In this document: one piece after another, positions 1-5,026 of the stretch | Numbering within the stretch: the stretch's first letter is position 1 | Layout: every line of letters starts with the position of its first letter | Assembly: GCA_022709775.1 (NCBI GenBank) | Contig: JAKLIE010000185.1 | Span: 1 to 5,026, forward strand | Reading direction: 5' to 3' | Source: Pseudomonadota bacterium | Lineage (GTDB): Bacteria; Pseudomonadota; Gammaproteobacteria; Burkholderiales; Casimicrobiaceae | DNA: 5,026 nt | The notes under the pieces: model-generated | What the model saw: the letters and a program-made list of their open reading frames with translations, nothing else | What the model was told of the DNA's origin: nothing | Databases searched by the model: none | Program-made: the position numbers and the translations under genes

Positions 1-1229
1 ACGGCCACGACTTCGTGGCGGGCGCGTTCGGCCGCGGTGCCGCGGCGGCGATGGTCGCGGACGGGCGCGGCGCTTTTCCCGGTCCGGTCGTCGCCGTTCC
101 CGATCCGCTCGCGGCGCTCGGGCGCCTCGCTGCCGACTGGCGCGCGCGCTTCGGCCTGCCGCTCGCGGTGGTCGTCGGGAGCAACGGCAAGACGACGGTC
201 AAGGAGATGACGGCCGCGATCCTGAGGGCGGCCTGGGGCGAAGGCGCGACGCTCGCGACCGCGGGCAACCTCAACAACGCGATCGGGCTCCCGCTGACGC
301 TCCTGCGGCTCCGCGAAGGCCACCGCGCCGCGGTGATCGAGCTCGGCATGAACCACCGCGGCGAGACGCGCGAGCTGGCGGCGATCGCGCGGCCGACGAT
401 CGTCGTCGTCAACAACGCGCAGCGCGAGCACCAGGAGTTCATGGCGAGCGTCGCGGATGTCGCCGCCGAGCACGCGGACGCGGTCGCCGCGCTTCCCGCC
501 GGCGGCGTGGCGGTGCTGAACGCCGACGACGCGTCGTGCGGCGTCTGGCGCGAAGCGGCCGCGCGGGCGGGCGCGCAGGTGCGCACGTTCGCGCTCCGGG
601 CGGCGGCCGACGTGACAGCGCGCGCGACGCTCGGCGCCGACGGAACGGACCTCGCGATCAGCACGTGGTCGGGTGCCGCGACGGTCCGACTCGCGGTTCC
701 CGGCGAGCCGATGGCGCGCAACGCCCTCGCGGCGACGGCGGCCGCGCTGTCGGCAGGTGCGCCGCTCGGCGCGGTCGCGCGCGGCCTCGCGGCGTTCCGC
801 CCGGTTGCCGGACGGCTCGTCGCGATGCGCACCGACGCGGGGGCGCTGGTCATCGACGACAGCTACAACGCGAACCCCGACTCGGTGCGCGCCGCGATCG
901 AGGTGCTCGCGCGCGCGCCCGGTCGGCGCCGCCTCGTGCTGGGCGACATGGGCGAGGTCGGCGCCGAGGGCCCGACGTTCCACCGCGAGGTCGGCGCGTA
1001 TGCGCGCGAGCGCGGGATCGACCGGCTCGACGCGGTCGGCACGCTCGCGCGGCACGCGGCGGAGGCGTTCGGAGAGGGCGCGCGCTGGTACGCCGACGTC
1101 GACGCGCTCGTTGCGGCCGTCGTCCCGGAAGCCCGGGAGGGCGTCGCGATCCTCGTCAAGGGATCGCGCTTCATGCGCATGGAGCGCGTCGTCGCGGCGC
1201 TCGCCGCAGCCCCGGCGGGAGGCCTCTGA
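1..1229 (+). CDS. murF: UDP-MurNAc-tripeptide:D-Ala-D-Ala ligase MurF (5' end missing)
   Basis: Cytoplasmic ATP-dependent ligase that joins D-Ala-D-Ala to the UDP-MurNAc tripeptide, the last cytoplasmic step of peptide assembly. The reading frame is open from base 3 (first residues GHDFVAGAF, matching the MurF N-domain motif DGHDF), so the true start lies upstream; 408 residues are visible and roughly 50 are missing compared with the usual 450-460. Numbering from base 3: P-loop GSNGKTT at 59-65 (bases 177-197), GNLNNAIG at 88-95, [10 protein letters not shown] at 113-122, NNAQREH at 137-143, the C-domain motif [10 protein letters not shown] at 285-294, GDMGE at 314-318, KGSR at 386-389. The position that aligns by eye with the central-domain lysine of E. 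coli-type MurF (AKAKGE) is histidine here (bases 471-473). The stop TGA shares its last base with the mraY start. Family assignment is secure. Confidence 0.97.
   Translation, partial: GHDFVAGAFGRGAAAAMVADGRGAFPGPVVAVPDPLAALGRLAADWRARFGLPLAVVVGSNGKTTVKEMTAAILRAAWGEGATLATAGNLNNAIGLPLTLLRLREGHRAAVIELGMNHRGETRELAAIARPTIVVVNNAQREHQEFMASVADVAAEHADAVAALPAGGVAVLNADDASCGVWREAAARAGAQVRTFALRAAADVTARATLGADGTDLAISTWSGAATVRLAVPGEPMARNALAATAAALSAGAPLGAVARGLAAFRPVAGRLVAMRTDAGALVIDDSYNANPDSVRAAIEVLARAPGRRRLVLGDMGEVGAEGPTFHREVGAYARERGIDRLDAVGTLARHAAEAFGEGARWYADVDALVAAVVPEAREGVAILVKGSRFMRMERVVAALAAAPAGGL
1217..1222 (+). promoter_or_regulatory. Shine-Dalgarno of mraY
   Basis: GGGAGG lies six bases before the ATG at 1229, inside the last codons of murF. 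It supports the TGATG start over any start further upstream in the long open frame that precedes mraY. Confidence 0.75.
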
Positions 1230-2380
1230 TGCTGCTCTGGCTCGCCGAGCTGCTCGCGAGGGACGTCCGTGCGTTCAACGTCTTCGGCTACCTGACGCTG
1301 CGCGCGGTGCTCGCGTGCATGACGGCCCTGGTGATCTCTTTCGTCGTCGGCCCGCGGATGATCGCGTGGCTCACGCGCATGAAGATCGGCCAGTCGGTGC
1401 GCGACGACGGCCCGCAGACGCACCTGACGAAGGCGGGAACGCCGACGATGGGCGGCGCGCTGATCATCGTGGCGATCGCGGTCACCACGCTGCTGTGGGG
1501 CGACCTCGAGAACCGGTTCGTCTGGGTGGTGCTGCTGGTGATGGTGGGCTTCGGCGCGATCGGATGGGTCGACGACTACCGCAAGGTCGTCTACCGCAAC
1601 CCGAAGGGGCTGTCCGCGCGCACCAAGTTCCTGGCGCAGTCGGTCATCGGTCTCGTCGCGGCGGTCTACCTCGCGTTCGCGGTGTCGGCGCCCGGAACGG
1701 TGCAGTCGTTCGGCCACTTTGCCGACTGGGTCGGCAGCGGGTTCTCGGGCGCGCTGTCGCCCAAGGCGGACCTGATCGTGCCGTTCTTCAAGACGGTGAG
1801 CTATCCGCTCGGCGTCTGGGGATTCATCGTGCTCTCGTGGTTCGTGATCGTCGGGACGAGCAACGCGGTCAACCTGACCGACGGTCTCGACGGTCTCGCG
1901 ATCATGCCCACCGTGATGGTCGGCGCGGCGCTCGGCGTGTTCGCGTACGTGAGCGGTAACGTGATCTTCGCGCGCTACCTGCAATTCCCGGTCATTCCGG
2001 GCGCAGGCGAGCTGGCGGTGATCTGCGGCGCGATCGCGGGCGCGGGGCTGGGCTTCCTGTGGTTCAACGCGTACCCGGCGGAGGTGTTCATGGGCGACGT
2101 CGGCGCGCTGTCGCTCGGCGCCGGCCTGGGCGCGATCGCCGTCGTCGTCCGGCAGGAGATCGTGCTGTTCATCATGGGCGGCGTGTTCGTCGTCGAGACG
2201 CTTTCGGTCATCGTGCAGGTCGCGTCGTTCAAGCTCACCGGCAGGCGGGTCTTCCGGATGGCGCCGATCCACCATCACTACGAACTCAAGGGCTGGAAGG
2301 AGAACCAGGTCGTCGTGCGGTTCTGGATCATCACGATGCTGCTGGTGCTATTCGGCCTATCCACGCTGAAGCTGCGATGA
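1229..2380 (+). CDS. mraY: Phospho-MurNAc-pentapeptide transferase MraY (lipid I synthase)
   Basis: Integral inner-membrane enzyme that transfers phospho-MurNAc-pentapeptide from UDP to undecaprenyl phosphate, making lipid I. It has 383 residues and about ten hydrophobic helices (roughly 24-42, 72-90, 97-114, 133-152, 196-212, 225-241, 263-280, 292-307, 313-331, 362-380). Family motifs are all present: TPTMGG at 71-76, DDYRK at 115-119 with the Asp pair, NLTDGLDGL at 215-223, [11 protein letters not shown] at 287-297, and the histidine motif APIHHHYE at 345-352. The start at TGATG has a good Shine-Dalgarno, and the N-terminus ([19 protein letters not shown]) looks like betaproteobacterial MraY. 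The protein is about 23 residues longer than E. coli MraY; the excess is a segment around 153-190 before helix 5, known to me from Burkholderia-type proteins. Its stop is part of an ATGA that starts a small reading frame. Confidence 0.98.
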   Translation: MLLWLAELLARDVRAFNVFGYLTLRAVLACMTALVISFVVGPRMIAWLTRMKIGQSVRDDGPQTHLTKAGTPTMGGALIIVAIAVTTLLWGDLENRFVWVVLLVMVGFGAIGWVDDYRKVVYRNPKGLSARTKFLAQSVIGLVAAVYLAFAVSAPGTVQSFGHFADWVGSGFSGALSPKADLIVPFFKTVSYPLGVWGFIVLSWFVIVGTSNAVNLTDGLDGLAIMPTVMVGAALGVFAYVSGNVIFARYLQFPVIPGAGELAVICGAIAGAGLGFLWFNAYPAEVFMGDVGALSLGAGLGAIAVVVRQEIVLFIMGGVFVVETLSVIVQVASFKLTGRRVFRMAPIHHHYELKGWKENQVVVRFWIITMLLVLFGLSTLKLR

Positions 2381-2462
2381 ACGAAGCCGGACCGCTCCAG
2401 GGCGTTCTTCCCCCTCCCGGTGGAGGCGATGCCGCGTCAGCGGCGAGCCTGGGGGAGGTCGC
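2377..2462 (+). repeat. Tandem repeat unit 1 between mraY and murD
   Basis: First of two adjacent related units. It starts at the ATGA of the mraY stop with ATGAACGAAGCCGG. It continues with a C-rich arm (CCTCC at 2413-2417, loop CGGT, GGAGG at 2422-2426) and ends with a core at 2428-2461 that is identical over 34 bases to unit 2. The core holds an inverted repeat GCCGC-GTCA-GCGGC (2431-2444) and finishes with GGGGGAGG (2451-2458), which lies four bases before the next ATG. The combination of a short palindrome, C-rich/G-rich ends and a non-coding position resembles dispersed REP-like elements. Whether it occurs elsewhere in the genome cannot be seen here. Confidence 0.85.
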
Positions 2463-2466
2463 ATGA
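2377..2466 (+). CDS. Possible 29-residue leader-like peptide, unit 1 (hypothetical)
   Basis: A small frame opens with the ATGA that ends mraY and closes with the ATGA that opens the next small frame. The peptide begins [10 protein letters not shown] and ends [12 protein letters not shown]. It has no membrane segment, signal peptide or known domain. There is no convincing Shine-Dalgarno before its ATG, so translation would depend on ribosomes finishing mraY and reinitiating. It resembles the following 32-residue frame along most of its length (MN-AGP-QGV-P, then identical [11 protein letters not shown]). I do not recognise a family. It may be only the in-frame reading of a repeat whose role is at the RNA level; confidence that it is a functional protein is low. 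Confidence 0.25.
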   Translation: MNEAGPLQGVLPPPGGGDAASAASLGEVA

Positions 2467-2561
2467 ACACCGCCGGGCCGCCCCAAGGTGTTCGCCCCCT
2501 CCTTCCGGAGGGGGAAGGAGATGCCGCGTCAGCGGCGAGCCTGGGGGAGGTCGTCCAATGA
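2463..2561 (+). CDS. Possible 32-residue leader-like peptide, unit 2 (hypothetical)
   Basis: A small frame starts at an ATGA shared with the stop of the 29-residue frame and ends at TGA 2559-2561, overlapping the murD ATG by four bases (CAATGA). The peptide begins [10 protein letters not shown] and ends [21 protein letters not shown] at 2451-2458 could serve as its ribosome binding site, with a slightly short spacing of four bases. Compared with unit 1, the two length differences are six and three bases, so the frame is kept. Several substitutions in the first part fall in third codon positions without changing the residue (GGA/GGG, CAG/CAA, GGC/GGT), while others do change it. No family is recognised. 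Translation could serve mainly to carry ribosomes to murD. Confidence 0.3.
   Translation: MNTAGPPQGVRPLLPEGEGDAASAASLGEVVQ
2495..2514 (+). other. Perfect GC-rich hairpin in repeat unit 2
   Basis: CCCCCTCC at 2495-2502 and GGAGGGGG at 2507-2514 form an eight-base-pair stem around the loop TTCC. No T-run follows on either strand, so it does not look like an intrinsic terminator. The left arm can instead pair with the murD Shine-Dalgarno at 2543-2550, so the two pairings exclude each other. The inverted repeat is seen directly; any regulatory role is inferred. Confidence 0.6.
2543..2550 (+). promoter_or_regulatory. Shine-Dalgarno of murD, supplied by the repeat core
   Basis: GGGGGAGG ends seven bases before the ATG at 2558, a near-ideal distance. 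The site lies inside the 34-base core that is also present in unit 1. It supports ATG 2558 as the murD start, which also gives the family's usual N-terminus. Confidence 0.75.
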
Positions 2562-3937
2562 CCGACTACGCCGGCCGCAACGCGGTGGTGCTGGGCCTGG
2601 GGCTCACCGGGCTCACGCTCGCGCGCTGGCTCTCGCGCCACGGTGCGACCGTGCGCGTCGCCGACACGCGCCCGCATCCGCCGAACGCGGCGCGTCTCGC
2701 GGAGGAGTTGCCGGCCGTGCGTCTCGAGACGGGTCCGGTCACGCCGGCGACGCTGGCCGGCGCCGACCTGATCGCGATCAGCCCCGGCGTCCGGAAGGAC
2801 CAGGTCGCGATCGCCGAGGCGGTCGCGGCCGGCGTCGAGCTCGCCGGCGACGTCGAACTCTTCGCGCGCGAGCTGCCGCCCGGCCAGAAGGTGCTGGCGA
2901 TCACCGGCACGAACGGCAAGACGACGACGACCGCGCTCGCGGGCGAACTCGCGCGCGCCGCCGGCCTCGCGGCGACGGTCGCAGGCAACATCGGCTCGGC
3001 CGTGCTCGACGTCCTCGCGGCGATCGAGGCCGGCGCGCCGTGGCCCGACGTCTTCGTGCTGGAGCTGTCGAGCTTCCAGCTCGAGACCGTGTCGAGCCTG
3101 AAGCCGACCGCGGCGGCCGTGCTCAACGTCACTCCCAACCACATGGACCGCTACGCGGGGCTCGCGGACTACGCCGCGGCGAAGGCGCGGATCTTCAACG
3201 GCGCCCGGGTGCAGGTGTTGAACCGCGACGACCCGATCGTGCGACTGATGCGCCGCCAGGGCGAGACCGTGCAGTCGTTCGGCTCGTCGGTGCCGTTCTC
3301 CGAGGAGGAGTGGGGGCTGGTCGAGCGACCCGACGGCGCGTGGCTCGCGCGCGGGGGCGAGCTGATCGTTCCCTCGGCGTCGCTGTCGCTCGTCGGCCGG
3401 CACAACGCGATCAACGCGCTCGCCGCGCTCGCGCTCGTCTCGTCGGTCGCGCGCATCCGGCAGCCGGTGCTCGACGCGCTCCGCGCGTTCCACGGCCTGC
3501 CGCACCGGATGGAGCGTCTCGGCGAGGCGAAGGGCGTGCTGTTCGTGAACGACTCGAAGGCGACGTCGGTGGCGGCGACCGAGGTCGCGCTCCGCGGCAT
3601 CGGCCGCCCCGTCGTTTTGATCGCCGGCGGCGACGGCAAGGGGCAGAGCTTCGCGCCGCTCAAGGGAGCCGCCGACGCGTCGTGCCGCGCGGTGCTGCTG
3701 ATCGGGCGCGACGCTCCCGACGTCGCGCGCGGGCTCGCGGGCGCGAAGGCGCCGGTCGAGTCGGTCGGCACGCTCGACGCGGCGGTCGAGCGCGCGCTCG
3801 CGCTCGCGCAGCCCGGCGACGCGGTGTTGCTGTCGCCCGCGTGCGCGAGCCTCGACCAGTTCGCGAACTACGAGGCGCGCGGCGAGCGCTTCCGCGCCCT
3901 CGTGCGCGAACGCACCGGGGAGGCGCTCCGTGCGTAG
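2558..3937 (+). CDS. murD: UDP-MurNAc-L-alanine:D-glutamate ligase MurD
   Basis: Cytoplasmic ATP-dependent ligase adding D-Glu to UDP-MurNAc-L-Ala; 459 residues, close to the usual 440-460 or slightly more. The N-terminal Rossmann-like UDP-binding domain has GLGLTG at 13-18. The central ATPase domain has GTNGKTT at 117-123, GNIGSAV at 143-149, LELSSFQLE at 168-176 (Glu169 matching E. coli Glu157), NHMDRY at 194-199 and AAK with Lys209, which matches the carbamoylated Lys198 of E. coli. The C-terminal domain has NDSKAT at 331-336, GGDGKG at 357-362 and SPACASLDQF at 426-435. The start follows a repeat-borne Shine-Dalgarno and overlaps the preceding small frame by four bases. The frame stays open upstream to about 2420, but that extension reads through the repeats and is Arg-rich, so I exclude it. 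The 3' end overlaps ftsW by eight bases. Confidence 0.98.
   Translation: MTDYAGRNAVVLGLGLTGLTLARWLSRHGATVRVADTRPHPPNAARLAEELPAVRLETGPVTPATLAGADLIAISPGVRKDQVAIAEAVAAGVELAGDVELFARELPPGQKVLAITGTNGKTTTTALAGELARAAGLAATVAGNIGSAVLDVLAAIEAGAPWPDVFVLELSSFQLETVSSLKPTAAAVLNVTPNHMDRYAGLADYAAAKARIFNGARVQVLNRDDPIVRLMRRQGETVQSFGSSVPFSEEEWGLVERPDGAWLARGGELIVPSASLSLVGRHNAINALAALALVSSVARIRQPVLDALRAFHGLPHRMERLGEAKGVLFVNDSKATSVAATEVALRGIGRPVVLIAGGDGKGQSFAPLKGAADASCRAVLLIGRDAPDVARGLAGAKAPVESVGTLDAAVERALALAQPGDAVLLSPACASLDQFANYEARGERFRALVRERTGEALRA
3917..3923 (+). promoter_or_regulatory. Shine-Dalgarno of ftsW within murD
   Basis: GGGGAGG lies six bases before GTG 3930. It favours this GTG over the in-frame ATG at 4035, whose nearest purine tract (GGGAGGG, 4028-4034) touches the start codon and is too close to serve well. 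Confidence 0.65.
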
Positions 3938-5026
3938 GCCGGGCACGGGCGGCGCCACGGCCGCGCCTCTCCCGGGCGGCCCGGAAGGTGCACGCGCGCC
4001 CCGGGCGGAACGCCGCACGGCGGGTCCGGGAGGGATGCCGTCCGTCCGCACGCTGCTCGGCCTCGCCAACCCCTCGCAGCCTTCGCGCACGATGCTCGCC
4101 TACGACGCGTCGCTCGCGTGGGCCGCGCTGATGCTCCTCGCGATCGGCCTCGTGATGGTCTACTCGGCGTCGATCGCGATGGCCGAGTCCTCCGTCCAGA
4201 CGGGACACCGGTCGTGGTACTTCCTCGCGCGGCACGGCGTGTTCGTCGCCGTGGGACTGCTCGCGGCGGCCTGCGCGTTCCAGGTGCCCGTCAAGGCATG
4301 GCAGACGCTCGCGCCGTGGCTGTTCGTCGCCGGCATCGCGCTCCTCGTGCTCGTGCTCGTGCCCGGAATCGGGCGCAGCGTCAACGGGTCGCGGCGCTGG
4401 CTGTCGCTCTACGTCGTCAACGTCCAGCCGTCCGAGTTCATGAAGCTCGCAGTCGTGCTCTACGCCGCGAGCTACGCGGTGCGCAAGGCCGCGTTCCTGC
4501 ACGCGCGCCAGCCGCTCCGGCAGACGATCCTCCGCGGCTTCGCGCCGCTGTTCGCGACGATGGTGCTGATCGGCGGCCTCCTGCTCCTCGAGCCCGATTT
4601 CGGCGCGTTCGTCGTGATCGTCGCGATCGGCTTCTCGATCCTGTTCCTGGGCGGCCTCGACTGGCGGCTGTTCGCCGGGCTGACGGCGCTCCTGCCGATC
4701 GCGCTCTCGGCGATCCTCGTCGCCGCGCCGTACCGACTGCAGCGCCTCACCGCGTTCCTCGACCCGTGGTCGGACCCGCTCGGCAAGGGCTACCAGCTCT
4801 CGCACTCGCTCATCGCGTTCGGCCGCGGCGAGCTCTTCGGCGTGGGCCTCGGCGCGAGCGTCGAGAAGCTCCTCTACCTGCCCGAGGCGCACACCGACTT
4901 CCTGCTCGCGGTGATCGCCGAGGAGCTGGGATTCGCCGGCGTCGCGCTGGTCCTCGTGCTCTTCGCGTGGGTGATCTACCGCTCGTGGGCGATCGGGCGC
5001 CAGGCCGTCCGCCTCGAGCGTCCGTT
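3930..5026 (+). CDS. ftsW: Septal peptidoglycan glycosyltransferase FtsW (3' end missing)
   Basis: SEDS-family membrane enzyme that polymerises lipid II at the division site with its partner PBP3/FtsI. The frame is open to the window edge, with 365 residues visible. From GTG 3930 a cytoplasmic, Arg/Pro/Gly-rich stretch of about 60 residues precedes the first helix (62-82). Further helices lie near 97-117, 128-144, 204-220, 224-241, 246-265 and 325-348. Family motifs: GSRRWLSL at 153-160, QPSEFMKL at 166-173, EPDFGAFVVI at 221-230, FLDPWSDPLGKGYQL at 276-290, and PEAHTDF at 318-324 with Asp323 matching the essential Asp297 of E. coli FtsW. The neighbours murD and mraY and the PEAHTDF context favour FtsW over RodA. 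The GTG start overlaps murD by eight bases; ATG 4035 (residue 36) would give a shorter tail nearer the family norm. The final helices and C-terminus are outside the window. Confidence 0.96.
   Translation, partial: MRRPGTGGATAAPLPGGPEGARAPRAERRTAGPGGMPSVRTLLGLANPSQPSRTMLAYDASLAWAALMLLAIGLVMVYSASIAMAESSVQTGHRSWYFLARHGVFVAVGLLAAACAFQVPVKAWQTLAPWLFVAGIALLVLVLVPGIGRSVNGSRRWLSLYVVNVQPSEFMKLAVVLYAASYAVRKAAFLHARQPLRQTILRGFAPLFATMVLIGGLLLLEPDFGAFVVIVAIGFSILFLGGLDWRLFAGLTALLPIALSAILVAAPYRLQRLTAFLDPWSDPLGKGYQLSHSLIAFGRGELFGVGLGASVEKLLYLPEAHTDFLLAVIAEELGFAGVALVLVLFAWVIYRSWAIGRQAVRLERP

Larger units (their letters stand above)
2463..2557 (+). repeat. Tandem repeat unit 2 between mraY and murD
   Basis: Second unit, starting ATGAACACCGCCGG and running to the base before the murD start. 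Its core at 2520-2553 is identical over 34 bases to 2428-2461, including the GCCGC-GTCA-GCGGC inverted repeat (2523-2536) and GGGGGAGG (2543-2550). The upstream part is more diverged, with a longer and perfect hairpin in place of the short one in unit 1. The perfect core beside a diverged head suggests either conversion or recent copying of the core, or stronger constraint on it. Confidence 0.85.

Noticed and set aside
15..17. GTG at 15 as the start of murF
   Set aside because: The frame is open upstream and encodes GHDF, part of the MurF N-domain motif DGHDF, so this is an internal valine.
536..1228. Long open frame upstream of and in frame with mraY
   Set aside because: It is the shadow frame of murF, with Arg-rich composition typical of out-of-frame reading in GC-rich DNA. 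MraY starts at 1229 with a Shine-Dalgarno and a family-like N-terminus.
2495..2520. Intrinsic terminator between mraY and murD
   Set aside because: The hairpin is strong but no T-run follows on either strand, and ending transcription here would cut murD and ftsW off from their operon.
2420..2557. N-terminal extension of murD to GTG 2420, or other in-frame starts before 2558
   Set aside because: The extension is the repeat read in another frame and is Arg/Pro-rich. ATG 2558 has a well-placed Shine-Dalgarno and gives the normal MurD N-terminus.
2377..2557. CRISPR array
   Set aside because: There are only two imperfect units with related rather than unique intervening sequence, and no cas genes.
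3972..3984. Inverted repeat CCGGG-CGG-CCCGG near the ftsW start
   Set aside because: A five-pair GC stem is common by chance in DNA of this composition, and nothing else marks it as functional.
2357..4892. Long minus-strand open frames (2357-4090 and 3660-4892)
   Set aside because: They lie opposite confidently identified murD and ftsW, are dominated by Arg, Ala and Glu, and show no recognisable motif. They result from high GC with few stop codons.

Overview
The window is a stretch of the conserved division and cell wall (dcw) cluster, all on the + strand. It holds the 3' part of murF, complete mraY and murD, and the 5' part of ftsW. The order murF-mraY-murD-ftsW is the standard one in Proteobacteria. 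The DNA is very GC-rich. MraY carries an extra periplasmic segment of about 30 residues before its fifth membrane helix, and MurF has the signature [11 protein letters not shown]. From memory of these families, both point to a betaproteobacterium, most likely Burkholderiales or a close relative. This is inferred from protein features, not from a search.

Layout: 1-1229 murF (5' end outside the window); 1229-2380 mraY; 2381-2557 a 177-base gap that is the only non-canonical part; 2558-3937 murD; 3930-5026 ftsW (3' end outside the window). The canonical junctions are very tight: murF/mraY share one base (TGATG), and murD/ftsW overlap by 8 bases with a Shine-Dalgarno inside murD. The genes are evidently one transcription unit with translational coupling. 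No promoter or terminator is visible.

Together the genes make and use the lipid-linked peptidoglycan precursor. MurD adds D-Glu to UDP-MurNAc-L-Ala. MurF completes the pentapeptide with D-Ala-D-Ala. MraY moves the phospho-MurNAc-pentapeptide to undecaprenyl phosphate to give lipid I. FtsW polymerises lipid II at the septum.

The part worth a second look lies between mraY and murD. Two diverged tandem units of about 86 and 95 bases share a perfect 34-base core. Each unit is an open reading frame starting at an ATGA overlap with the previous stop, giving an unbroken chain mraY-(29 aa)-(32 aa)-murD with four-base overlaps at all three joints. The end of each unit also provides a strong Shine-Dalgarno for the next start, so murD appears to use a ribosome binding site supplied by a repeat. 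Whether the peptides matter, or the unit is a dispersed palindromic repeat that happens to stay in frame, cannot be settled from this window.
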